A stretch of 64,000 nt of DNA from Clostridiaceae bacterium. GTDB taxonomy: Bacteria > Bacillota > Clostridia > Saccharofermentanales > DTU023. The notes beneath the pieces are model-generated. The model saw only the letters and a program-made list of their open reading frames with translations. It was not told where the DNA came from and made no database searches. Shown one piece after another: positions 9,648 through 19,255 of this stretch. Location of the stretch: the NCBI GenBank assembly GCA_012838795.1, contig DUOO01000026.1, positions 1 through 64,000 on the forward strand. The letters are read 5' to 3'. A program made the translations under genes and the position numbers. Each line of letters opens with the position of its first letter. Position 1 is the first letter of the stretch.

Positions 9648-10979
9648 TTATAGGATATCGTTCTCGTCAAAAGGATCACCGCATTCAGGACAGAATTTAG
9701 GCGGATTTTGCGGATCTTTCGGTTCAAAACCACATTTATCACATTTATAAAGAGGTGCTCCCTCCGGTTTGGCTTTCCCGCAATTATGACAAAACTTACC
9801 TTGATTGACCGTGCCGCATGTACATTGCCAGCCTTGCTCAGGTTTCGGGCCGCCACATTCCGTACAGAATTTACCACTCGCGACATTGCCGCATTTCGGA
9901 CATGTCCATGAATCAATACCGGGTTGACCGCCGGTTGCCTGTTGAGAAGCAACTTGAGTATTTTGTTGATTCTGTTGCCCCATTGCAAACAGATCTTTCG
10001 CTTGAGCACCGCCTGCTTGCTGAGCCATGCCGAAGCCCATAAAACCGGTCATTGCACCGGCTTCATTCGCTGCAGCCGCTTTCATTGCATCTGCTTGTGC
10101 TCCGACTAAAGTTGCTCCTGCCATTGAAGGATCACGCAACATTCCGGCTCTTTGTGCTTGTTTGATCAGTTCGGCATCTTCTTCCGGTAAAGTAATCGGA
10201 TTTAAAGCAACTGAAACTATTTTCAAACCACGCAATTCGGACCATTTTTTAGTTAATTCGATATTCATCAGATCTGCAAGTTTACCGGCATGACCCGGCA
10301 ATTCACTCGGTCTGACCTGCATAGTTGAAATTTCAGCAAAAGCTGGTTGCAGTGCGCTGACAAATTCAGTTTTCAACTGATTGTCAATTTGATCTCTTGT
10401 ATATTCTAATTGAACATTACCCGTCACATTAGTGTAAAAAAGAATCGGATCGGAAATTTCATATGAGTATACTCCGGAGCATCTCACCGCAACATCAATA
10501 TCCAAACCTATATTCCGATCCACAACACGAAACGGAATCGGGTTCGGTGTGCCGAATTTATTATCCAGAATTTCTTTTGTATTGAAATAATAGACTCTTT
10601 GATCTCTGCCGGTATCACCGCCGAAAGTAAAACGTCTGCCTATTGTTTTGAATGTGTTAAGCAGGCTCTCACCGAATTTGCCTGAGAAAATACTGGGTTC
10701 AGTAGAAGTATCATATGTATATTCTCCCGGCTCTGCACAAACATCAACAACTTTACCCTGGTCAACAATGATCATACATTGGCCATCAGCAACAGCAATG
10801 CCGGATCCATTGGAAATGATATTGTCGCTGCCTTTTGTATTCGATGAACGACCACCAATTACTTTTTGACCTTTTTTTACTAAAACATCATTTTCTAAAG
10901 CTTCACAATAAAAAAACTCTTTCCATTGATCGGCCAAGGTACCTCCTATGGCACCTGTAATAGCTTTTATTAAACCCAT
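9648..10979 (-). CDS. SPFH-domain protein with C-terminal zinc ribbons (YdjI-like)
   Basis: MGLIKAITGAIGGTLADQWKEFFYCEAL start, SPFH-like core, three C-terminal CxxC ribbons. Confidence 0.88.
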   Translation of the reverse strand: MGLIKAITGAIGGTLADQWKEFFYCEALENDVLVKKGQKVIGGRSSNTKGSDNIISNGSGIAVADGQCMIIVDQGKVVDVCAEPGEYTYDTSTEPSIFSGKFGESLLNTFKTIGRRFTFGGDTGRDQRVYYFNTKEILDNKFGTPNPIPFRVVDRNIGLDIDVAVRCSGVYSYEISDPILFYTNVTGNVQLEYTRDQIDNQLKTEFVSALQPAFAEISTMQVRPSELPGHAGKLADLMNIELTKKWSELRGLKIVSVALNPITLPEEDAELIKQAQRAGMLRDPSMAGATLVGAQADAMKAAAANEAGAMTGFMGFGMAQQAGGAQAKDLFAMGQQNQQNTQVASQQATGGQPGIDSWTCPKCGNVASGKFCTECGGPKPEQGWQCTCGTVNQGKFCHNCGKAKPEGAPLYKCDKCGFEPKDPQNPPKFCPECGDPFDENDIL

Positions 10980-11167
10980 TTGTTTCTCCTATTCATATTT
11001 TTTTAATAGACTTATCGTTCAAATAACAATTTAGAAATCTAAGATTAAGCTGCTTTCATGATTTAATATGCTCATTTATGATATTATCATAAATGACTAT
11101 GAAACACTGCAATAATTTTTAATTTTATTTATTTTTAATATTTATATTTCTGCCGAGGCAAGTATTT

Positions 11168-12589
11168 ATGGTTTTTTCCAGTTTGTTTTTTTTATATGCG
11201 TTTTTACCTTTATGTTTAATTGTTTACCGGATACCACGAAGTCTAAAGTACAAAAATCTTATCTTATTAGTTTTCTCTCTTTTCTTTTATGCTTGGGGTG
11301 AGCCATTCTGGATTATTCAGATGCTTGCATCAGGTATCTGGGTATTTCTTTCAGGCTTGTTTTTGGAACGTTATAAACATGATCCTGCAATTCACAAAAC
11401 CATTTTAACTATTGGAACAGTCGGAGCATTATTACCCTTGTTAATATTCAAATATTCAGGTTTTTTCATCGGTATAATAAATGTTCTTCCTCTGATTAAT
11501 ATCCCTCTTCCCGGTTGGACAATGCCGATCGGTATATCCTTTTATACATTTCAAATTTTAAGTTATCTGATTGATCTCTACCGGGGCCAATGCAAAGTCC
11601 AAAAATTTCTCCCGGATTTTTTGCTTTATCAGGCTTTATTTCCGCAATTGATCGCCGGGCCGATTGTTCGTTACAGCGATATTGAGCAACAATTGAGAAA
11701 ACGCGAAATTACAGCCAGAGGTCTGGCAGACGGCACCAAAAAATTTATTATCGGTTTAGCGAAAAAAACTCTGATTGCCAACTATGCAGGAACTTTAGTT
11801 GCTCAGACTGTTGGCAGCGGGAATTTGAATATGCTTTCCGGCATCGAATGTCTGGTTGGAATAATCGCAGTAACTATTCAAATATATTTTGATTTTTCCG
11901 GTTATTCAGATATGGCAATCGGTTTAGGACATATGTTCGGCTTTAATTTCAAAGAAAATTTTGAATATCCTTATTATTCCAAATCGGTTACTGAATTCTG
12001 GCGCAGATGGCATATTTCACTCGGAACTTTCTTCCGCGACTATGTATATATTCCTTTAGGTGGAAATAGACATCATCAATTACGTAATACATTTATCGTC
12101 TGGTTTTTGACCGGTTTTTGGCATGGTGCGGGTTGGAATTTTATTTTTTGGGGATTATATTATTTTGTAATTCTTCAAATAGAAAAACATATTACCTTGA
12201 AATATACGGAAAAAATTCCGCGTTTCATCATGTGGTTACCAATGAGTATTGTATCAATGTTCGGCTTTGCTGTTTTTTACTTTACTGCAATCCCCGATCT
12301 CGGAATATTTCTTAGCAGATTATTTACTTTTGCCGGCAACGATTTTTTTAATTTGAAAGGGAAATTATTATTTAATCAAAATTTGATATTTTTCCTTTTC
12401 TCCTGGATTGCATCAATGCCGGTTGTGCCTCAAATCAGAAAACGTTTGCCCGGTTTACAGAGCTACAGATTTAGGGCAACAAAATTCTATGTAATAGGAT
12501 CAAGCGTTTCAATATTATTGTTATTATTGATTTGTACCGCATCTTTGGTCGGTGACAGTTTTAATCCTTTCCTTTATTTCAGGTTTTAG
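11168..12589 (+). CDS. MBOAT-family O-acyltransferase (AlgI/DltB-like)
   Basis: Multi-TM; FWRRWHISLGTFFRDYVYIPLGGNR and NTFIVWFLTGFWHGAGWNFIFWG MBOAT signatures. Confidence 0.93.
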   Translation: MVFSSLFFLYAFLPLCLIVYRIPRSLKYKNLILLVFSLFFYAWGEPFWIIQMLASGIWVFLSGLFLERYKHDPAIHKTILTIGTVGALLPLLIFKYSGFFIGIINVLPLINIPLPGWTMPIGISFYTFQILSYLIDLYRGQCKVQKFLPDFLLYQALFPQLIAGPIVRYSDIEQQLRKREITARGLADGTKKFIIGLAKKTLIANYAGTLVAQTVGSGNLNMLSGIECLVGIIAVTIQIYFDFSGYSDMAIGLGHMFGFNFKENFEYPYYSKSVTEFWRRWHISLGTFFRDYVYIPLGGNRHHQLRNTFIVWFLTGFWHGAGWNFIFWGLYYFVILQIEKHITLKYTEKIPRFIMWLPMSIVSMFGFAVFYFTAIPDLGIFLSRLFTFAGNDFFNLKGKLLFNQNLIFFLFSWIASMPVVPQIRKRLPGLQSYRFRATKFYVIGSSVSILLLLLICTASLVGDSFNPFLYFRF

Positions 12590-12644
12590 CAGACAATTGA
12601 AGTATTCAGGTAATGTAAAGCGATCATTTTTGAAAAGGTGAAAA

Positions 12645-14135
12645 ATGGAAATTGAAAAATACAATTTAAATCACAAACGTTCTGAATTTAAGACAAGGGA
12701 GAGAAAGCCTTTGAGGAAAAAACCTAATCCGTACAGGTCGCAAGCTATGAAAAATGACGGGATTATTTTCGTCAGTTTTTTTATTTTTCTGATTATATTC
12801 GGACTGCTTTTTATGATCTGGAAAAAACAAGACATATCTGAAACAGAAAAAAGACATTTACAACAAAAACCTGAATTAACCTCAGAAAAATTATTCAACG
12901 GAGAATACAGCAAAGAGTTTGAAGCTTATTATGCAGACCAATTCCCAATGCGAGATCAATTTATGGGTTTCTATAAATCACTGGTTAACCTCATGAATTC
13001 TGTTCCGAGCGGAAAACAAAAAATTCACTTGGTCACAGGTAGAAAAAATCAAGCGGATGACACATTTACAGCAAATGATTCCCAAATAAATAATCCGGAT
13101 ACCAACAATCAGTTTGAGCAAAATGAAAAGTCGGAAATAAATCTGGAAAATATATTAAAAGAAAATAACAATAATAGAAAAGATGATAATCCGGAAAAAA
13201 TCATCTCAGAAAATAATAAAGAAAAAACTCAAATCCGTGAGCTGCAATACAATGATACCAGCAACATTATTATCGATGGCAAGGCTATGGAAATATTCGG
13301 CTATTTGCCGGAAAATGCCGCAGCTTACGCAGACAGAATTAATTATTTGCGCGAAATTTTACCGGACCAAGTAAGATTAATTCATATGATTGCACCACCG
13401 GCAATAGCTTTTAACGGAATGGAAGAATTAGAAACCGAAAGCCAAATAGTCTATCAGGCAATTGATCAAATCTATCAAGCTGAAAATGATTCTATTATCA
13501 AAGTTGATGCGATTACGAATATTGCCAAACATACCGATGAATATATCTATTTCAATACCGATCATCACTGGACTGGACGTGGTGCATATTATGCTTATCA
13601 AGCATTTTGTTTTCATACCGGACAAACTGCCACTGCTTTGGAAGATATGAAATTGACAAAACCGGACTATGAATTTCTCGGATCATTATACAGTTTTACC
13701 GGTAACAGCCCTCTGCTCGAGAATTCCAAAGATCAAGCTGAAATCTTTTTGCCCAAACATTCAGGTACCAATACGGTATATAGTGATACAAGCATGTCTG
13801 ACGGAGTCCCGACAATGCTCTTAGATTCCGAAAGCAAAATCGATTCGCAGTATATCCTTTATTCAGGCGACGATGTCGCTTTGGGTTTAATCAAAAGCGA
13901 CATCAATAACGGAAAATCTATTCTGGTAATCAAAGATTCTTTCGCGAACGCATTTTTACCTTATTTAATGGATAATTATGAAAACATATATTCCGTTGAT
14001 CCGCGATACATGACTGATCCGATTATTCCTTTTATCGAAGAAAAAGAGATCAATGATGTATTGGTTCTTAACTCAGCTTTCATAACCGGAGTTACAGAAT
14101 GGCTTTACGGTTTTGACAATATAGTCGGGTATTAA
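12645..14135 (+). CDS. DHHW / AlgX-like acetyltransferase partner protein
   Basis: N-terminal TM; YFNTDHHWTGRGAYYAYQAF (DHHW motif); follows MBOAT. Confidence 0.85.
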   Translation: MEIEKYNLNHKRSEFKTRERKPLRKKPNPYRSQAMKNDGIIFVSFFIFLIIFGLLFMIWKKQDISETEKRHLQQKPELTSEKLFNGEYSKEFEAYYADQFPMRDQFMGFYKSLVNLMNSVPSGKQKIHLVTGRKNQADDTFTANDSQINNPDTNNQFEQNEKSEINLENILKENNNNRKDDNPEKIISENNKEKTQIRELQYNDTSNIIIDGKAMEIFGYLPENAAAYADRINYLREILPDQVRLIHMIAPPAIAFNGMEELETESQIVYQAIDQIYQAENDSIIKVDAITNIAKHTDEYIYFNTDHHWTGRGAYYAYQAFCFHTGQTATALEDMKLTKPDYEFLGSLYSFTGNSPLLENSKDQAEIFLPKHSGTNTVYSDTSMSDGVPTMLLDSESKIDSQYILYSGDDVALGLIKSDINNGKSILVIKDSFANAFLPYLMDNYENIYSVDPRYMTDPIIPFIEEKEINDVLVLNSAFITGVTEWLYGFDNIVGY

Positions 14136-14185
14136 ACTAATTGTTGACTGCCAAGTAAACTACTGACTACTGAGCATCTTGCCAG

Positions 14186-15079
14186 CTACACTAAAGCCGA
14201 GCCACATCCGGGGCAAAAACGTGATGTTTCAGGCACAACTGACAGATCGGTACCGCAATTCGGACAAAACTTCGGACGACTGGTTTGCGCTGACGCGGGA
14301 GTGTCTTCCGGAATACTACCGCTTTGAGTACCTGCCGGTGTTCCGACCACAACACCGGGTGCCGACTGTATTGGCATAACCAAACTCTCACTTATCGGAG
14401 ATGAAGATGCTTGTTGAACATTGACATTTGATTGATTATCCAATTGTCCTCTGGCATTCATATACTCTCTTATTTCTTCACCTTCTCTTTCATATTCTTT
14501 GAAGGATCTATCAAAACGATTTTCCGGACGAATAGTAGATAATTCAAAACGGATTTCATCAAACCAAGGAGATTGAATTCCAATCTCGATCCAAAAAGCA
14601 TATTTATATTCGTAACGGCGAGGTTCATAACTTACTCGTTTACCTTCTTTGTCTTCACGATAAATCTCTCTCTTATCCTCATCAACCTTCAGATTACAAT
14701 AGGTTATTTGGTCTAAGCTAATCAAATCAGGATTATATTCTTGCCAATTTTTTCTACTGGTTACAATAAACTTTCGACTCTTTTCATCTATCATTATTTT
14801 TGTATTATTGCCGAAAATTCTGGTAGGTGTAAAATTGTTTAGATCTTGCTCATTCTCCGCCCGATACTGTAATTGTTCTTTAATTTCCAGCAAAGTAGAT
14901 TTACGACGTTCACTGAAAAAAGGTGACAATTTTTTCGCACACTTACTACATATATTTCCATCTTCCAATTTTCGATTACCTAATAACTTGATTTTTTCAC
15001 CGCAAACATCACAATTTTTACTTTTAAATAAATCTTTCAGAGCCATAACAACCTCCACATATTGTAGTTTCACAAACAA
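14186..15079 (-). CDS. Zinc-ribbon protein (DUF4428-like N-terminus, C-terminal zinc ribbon)
   Basis: CDVCGEKIKLLGNRKLEDGNICSKCAKKL and C-terminal CPNCGTDLS...CPGCGSAL. Confidence 0.75.
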   Translation of the reverse strand: MFVKLQYVEVVMALKDLFKSKNCDVCGEKIKLLGNRKLEDGNICSKCAKKLSPFFSERRKSTLLEIKEQLQYRAENEQDLNNFTPTRIFGNNTKIMIDEKSRKFIVTSRKNWQEYNPDLISLDQITYCNLKVDEDKREIYREDKEGKRVSYEPRRYEYKYAFWIEIGIQSPWFDEIRFELSTIRPENRFDRSFKEYEREGEEIREYMNARGQLDNQSNVNVQQASSSPISESLVMPIQSAPGVVVGTPAGTQSGSIPEDTPASAQTSRPKFCPNCGTDLSVVPETSRFCPGCGSALV

Positions 15080-15352
15080 AATGTTTTTCGCTTCATCTTG
15101 ATCTGCCTGTTAACAAACTTCAGGACAAAAACAATCCGCAATATTCTATTTTTCATGATAGTACTGATTAAATATATCTTAACGTATATTCGATTAAAAC
15201 AAAACTTGATCTGTCTATTTGGTCGAACAATTTAATCAGCTTGCTAAATAAATCTGTTTTGCTCAGACAGCTAAATAAACCGGCAAATTTTTCAGCCGCA
15301 CGTTACTCAAAACTAGCGGAGTAATTACAGGTCTGAGATTTCGCACCCGGGA

Positions 15353-15700
15353 TCAAAGACTTTCAACAAATGTTTTCACCTGCGGACCGACATAAACTTG
15401 ATCAAGATATAAAAGAATCGGTCTTTTCACTAACATACCATCTGTAGCAAGCAATTCATATTTTTCTTCAAGCGACATATTCGGAAGCTTATCTTTCAGT
15501 TTTTGTGCGCGATAAACCATACCGCTTGTATTAAAAAATTTCTGAATTGCCAGCTCCGATTTTTCATGCCATTTCTTCAACTCATCAACCGTAGGATTTT
15601 CAGTATCAATATTTCTGTATTCATACTCTATGTTTTTCTCTTGCAAGATCTTTTCCACATTACGGCAAGTTCCACATTTTTTATAACAAATTAATAACAC
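15353..15700 (-). CDS. ArsC/Spx-family thioredoxin-fold protein
   Basis: CGTCRNVEKILQEKNIEYEYRNID; GMLVKRPILL; 115 aa. Confidence 0.88.
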   Translation of the reverse strand: MLLICYKKCGTCRNVEKILQEKNIEYEYRNIDTENPTVDELKKWHEKSELAIQKFFNTSGMVYRAQKLKDKLPNMSLEEKYELLATDGMLVKRPILLYLDQVYVGPQVKTFVESL

Positions 15701-15950
15701 GCTATCTCCTTGTAATTAAAATTATTTCTGTTTCTATTCTAGCTGTTTATTATTATATTTTCAGTCTTAATTCTCTTTTTGTGTAAATATCAATCACATT
15801 CATATCACAGTCGTAAAGGAGAAGGAATCAGGCAGAATGATTTGCCGGTACATTACAAGCTTTCAATAATGTCTTATTATAATATAATGCCACTCTGCAA
15901 TAAGGTATCGTATACTGCGCACTCATTGAATCGGACACGTTCTCTGTCAC

Positions 15951-16610
15951 TTGGCAAGATTGAGTTACAGACCTATAGACCAAGGAGGAGTATTTGATTC
16001 ATATTGTGACTATATATCTCCTGAAGAAGCCAGGGCCGGAGATTTGGTCTTTTTTGAAAGAACATATGCTTCAGCAAATAGAATCTCACATGTTGGAATT
16101 TATGCCGGTAACAACCAAATGATACATGCCGGAAGCCCGATTGAATATGCAGACTTAACTCTTGATTATTATAGAGAACATTTTTATTGTTTCGGCCGAG
16201 TTAAAAATGGATTAATTAATCCGAATTCAAGGAGTTTGCAATGGCCTGTTCCTTCATCCAAGAATATAACTTCGCATTTCGGTCCAAGATCTTGGGAGGG
16301 TTATTCGGACTTTCATACAGGTACCGATATTGCTGCACCTACTGGAACTCCTGTTATAGCACCGGCATCCGGAACTGTATCTCATGTAGGATGGATAGAT
16401 GTTAATGGTAATACTGTAAAGATCGACCATGGGAATGGGTTAATTACAATGTATTGCCATTTAAGCGGATTTAATTGCCTTGTAGGTCAACGTGTCAATG
16501 CCGGTGATATTATTTGTTATATTGGCTCTACAGGTTTTTCTACCGGTCCACATCTGCATTATGAGATTCAAGTTGATGGACAGTCGGTTGATCCTATGAC
16601 TTATTATTAA
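15951..16610 (+). pseudogene. Truncated NlpC/P60 + M23 peptidase (mobile-element cell-wall hydrolase remnant)
   Basis: C-terminal half of NlpC/P60 (EEARAGDLVFFERTYASANRISHVGIYAGNNQMIHAGSPI) with no catalytic-Cys half upstream; complete M23 domain (HTGTDIAAPTGTPVIAPASGTV; HLHYEI). Confidence 0.7.
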
Positions 16611-16634
16611 ACTTTTAGTGAAGTTCTTCACCAA
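16609..16634. repeat. Palindrome R1 (9-2-9)
   Basis: aaacttttagtgaag-tt-cttcaccaa; same core as R2-R4, one mismatch in right arm. Confidence 0.75.
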
Positions 16635-16655
16635 TTTTTGTTAACCGGGAATCTG

Positions 16656-16683
16656 AAACTTTTAGTGAAGCTCTTCACTAAAA
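16656..16683. repeat. Palindrome R2 (perfect 11-2-11)
   Basis: ttttagtgaag-ct-cttcactaaaa; shares AAACTTTTAGTGAAGYTCTTCAC with R1 as a direct repeat 47 bp away. Confidence 0.85.
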
Positions 16684-16701
16684 ACATACAAGACACTGAA
16701 A

Positions 16702-16731
16702 CGGTGTCATAACTCCTGAGTTGTGGCACCG
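16702..16731 (+). other. Hairpin upstream of serine recombinase
   Basis: cggtgtcataactc / gagttgtggcaccg, fully paired as RNA when G-U pairs are allowed, followed by cttttcat. Confidence 0.6.
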
Positions 16732-16803
16732 CTTTTCATATGCAGTAATTTCAGCACTTTGAACGGTGTCATATTATAGTGTCATTAAAGAAAGGAAATT
16801 TTT

Positions 16804-17412
16804 ATGAAATATGGTTATGCCAGAGTAAGCACAAAAGGACAAGCAGCTGATGGAAATAGTCTCGAAAATCAAATAGAACTTCTAGAAAAAGCCGGAGCTG
16901 AAATAATATATAAAGATGTTTTCTCCGGAACTAAACTCGATAGACCGGAATTAAATAAATTGCTTAAAATCCTAAAACCTGATGATACAATTATCATCAC
17001 AAAACTGGATAGGTTTGCCAGGAGCATTGGACAAGCTAGTGAATTAATTACTAATCTTATTGATAACGGTATTAAGGTTGAAGTTCTTAATTTAGGAGTT
17101 TTAGATAACAGCTCGGTAAGCACACTATTTAGAAATATGCTTCTTGCTTTCGCTCAATTTGAAAGAGATATGATTGTTGAAAGAACTCAGGAAGGAAAAG
17201 CGGTTGCTAGAAGAAATCCTAATTATCGAGAAGGCAGAAAAAAGAAATATACTGATGAACAAATTAAACTTGCCTTAAAACTACTCGAAACATACTCTTA
17301 TTCACAAGTTACTGAAATGACAGGGATCAGTAAAAGCACTTTGATTAGAGCTAAAAAAGACATTAAACGAGCTTATGAACGGAAAACGCGTTCCCAGAAG
17401 TCCAGTAGTTGA
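16804..17412 (+). CDS. Small serine recombinase / resolvase
   Basis: [11 protein letters not shown] catalytic motif, [33 protein letters not shown]-terminal HTH; 202 aa. Confidence 0.95.
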   Translation: MKYGYARVSTKGQAADGNSLENQIELLEKAGAEIIYKDVFSGTKLDRPELNKLLKILKPDDTIIITKLDRFARSIGQASELITNLIDNGIKVEVLNLGVLDNSSVSTLFRNMLLAFAQFERDMIVERTQEGKAVARRNPNYREGRKKKYTDEQIKLALKLLETYSYSQVTEMTGISKSTLIRAKKDIKRAYERKTRSQKSSS

Positions 17413-17463
17413 CTTACCAGAACAGCCTTTGGCTTTCAGAAACTACGTTTTTCAGTAAGTTTT

Positions 17464-19215
17464 TCAATTATTAATAAAATCATAAAAATTATAAATATTT
17501 TCTTTTCCAAAAATATTTTCTAAATATGTACAGAAGTGCTCATTAACAGGTATTGTGATAAATATTGCTAATCGTTTTTTAGCTCTTGAACAACCAACAT
17601 AAAAAAGATTTCTATTTCTTATATATGCTTTTAAATCCTTTTCAATTAAATATTTTTTGTTTTTGTATAATATATCTTCGAAACGATAATTGTTCCACCC
17701 TCTACCCATCACCATAATAACATTGTCAAATTCTGTACCTTTAACACCATGATTTGTTGCATATAAAGAATTCTCATTGAAAAACTTTAGTGCTTTTACA
17801 ACTTCTTTATATTTTATAGAATAAAGATCAACAGGTTTTGTAATAACTTCTTTAGAAACGCCATCAATTAATATATCAGTGTTCTCTTTTTTATAGTCAT
17901 CTATCAATAGACTTATGTTTTCAGGAATCGGAATAAGTTTACTGTCTTTTATACATTTTAAAACATCATATATCGTACTATTTCTAGCCTTTTCTAAAGA
18001 CAAGAAAAATTTTTTCCATATCGTCTTTTTGCTTCTAGAGGTTAGTGGAGGACGTCTTATCCTTAAGGTATCATATAATAAAGCAGTATTATTTTCTTTT
18101 AAGGATCTATAAACAGGTTCAACATAGTTGTTGAAAAATAATAGATGAGGATCTGTCATTTCCTTCAAGCCATCATCTAATATTTCTAAAAGATTAGAAT
18201 ATCCTTGTTGCTTAGATAGCAATTTGTGAGTTAACATAAACACTTTACGAATTTCTCCATTATCATTAGACCACCCCATACTTTCTAGTTTAATGATTAC
18301 TTTGTTAATATATTCATTCAGGATTTTTTCTGGTAATTCGCCTTTGTAATACCCTGAGTTTTCTCTAATACCTCTATAATCATTAGTTAGTATGACTATA
18401 ACTTTTCCATTGTTATCATCTATGGCAGAAATTTGAGTCAAATTCGGCCTGATTTTATTAAGGACATCAACTATTATTTCTTGGGATCTAAAATTTGATT
18501 TCTTTTTTATAAGAATAATGTTATCACTCACTATTTCACCACATACTTGACCTAAACTGTAAATGGTCTGCCAAGAATCTCCAAATAATCCAATTTGTGG
18601 TCCTTCAGTTCTTTCTATAAAATAATTTAAGAATTGGTCCATAATGCTTTTAGAAGAGTCTTGATATTCATCAATAAGTATCAATGGGTATCTGTTTGAT
18701 ATTAAAAATCTAAACTTTTTATTATCCAAAAACAAGGAAAATAATGTGATCACATCATCATGGCTTAAATACAATATTGAGCTCTCAATGTACCTTACAC
18801 CCAAGGTATAATTAACATTATTGATAGAATTAATTTCTTCTTCATTGTACTTCTTTGACAAATCTATATGAGATAAAGATTTAATCAAATCCTTTTGAAA
18901 ATCTTTAATTAAGTCCCAAGCAAAACTATGAATAGTTGATGGAACAATAGAACTATTTGCAGATAATCTATTCGCAATCTCTTCAACTGCAACATTTGTA
19001 TAAGTTATACAAGCCACTGATTTTCCTGTTATTTTTAGATAGTCACTTCTATTCTCTTCAATCCATGAGAGAACCTTTAACAAAGAATATGTCTTTCCGG
19101 TTCCAGCACCTGCTTCCACACAAAAGTTTTTTCCGGATTTTAATACTGAAATTATATTATCATCTATTTCATCAGCAACTTTTTTTGCTTTTTCATACTT
19201 AGTTGTTGCTCCCAT
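17464..19215 (-). CDS. UvrD/Rep-like superfamily 1 helicase (GajB-like)
   Basis: VEAGAGTGKTYSLLK (Walker A), ILIDEYQDSS (Walker B), LFGDSWQTIYSL, NFRS, HGVKGTEFDNVI (motif V), FYVGCSRAKKRL (motif VI); directly downstream of an OLD-type ATPase/TOPRIM gene. Confidence 0.9.
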   Translation of the reverse strand: MGATTKYEKAKKVADEIDDNIISVLKSGKNFCVEAGAGTGKTYSLLKVLSWIEENRSDYLKITGKSVACITYTNVAVEEIANRLSANSSIVPSTIHSFAWDLIKDFQKDLIKSLSHIDLSKKYNEEEINSINNVNYTLGVRYIESSILYLSHDDVITLFSLFLDNKKFRFLISNRYPLILIDEYQDSSKSIMDQFLNYFIERTEGPQIGLFGDSWQTIYSLGQVCGEIVSDNIILIKKKSNFRSQEIIVDVLNKIRPNLTQISAIDDNNGKVIVILTNDYRGIRENSGYYKGELPEKILNEYINKVIIKLESMGWSNDNGEIRKVFMLTHKLLSKQQGYSNLLEILDDGLKEMTDPHLLFFNNYVEPVYRSLKENNTALLYDTLRIRRPPLTSRSKKTIWKKFFLSLEKARNSTIYDVLKCIKDSKLIPIPENISLLIDDYKKENTDILIDGVSKEVITKPVDLYSIKYKEVVKALKFFNENSLYATNHGVKGTEFDNVIMVMGRGWNNYRFEDILYKNKKYLIEKDLKAYIRNRNLFYVGCSRAKKRLAIFITIPVNEHFCTYLENIFGKENIYNFYDFINN

Positions 19216-19255
19216 ATATATTCTCCAAATACACTTTTTCCATACACTAAAGATC

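Noticed and set aside
9635-10009. ORF 9635-10009 (-) within the SPFH gene
   Set aside because: Alternate frame of the zinc-ribbon part of the 9648-10979 gene; no independent support.
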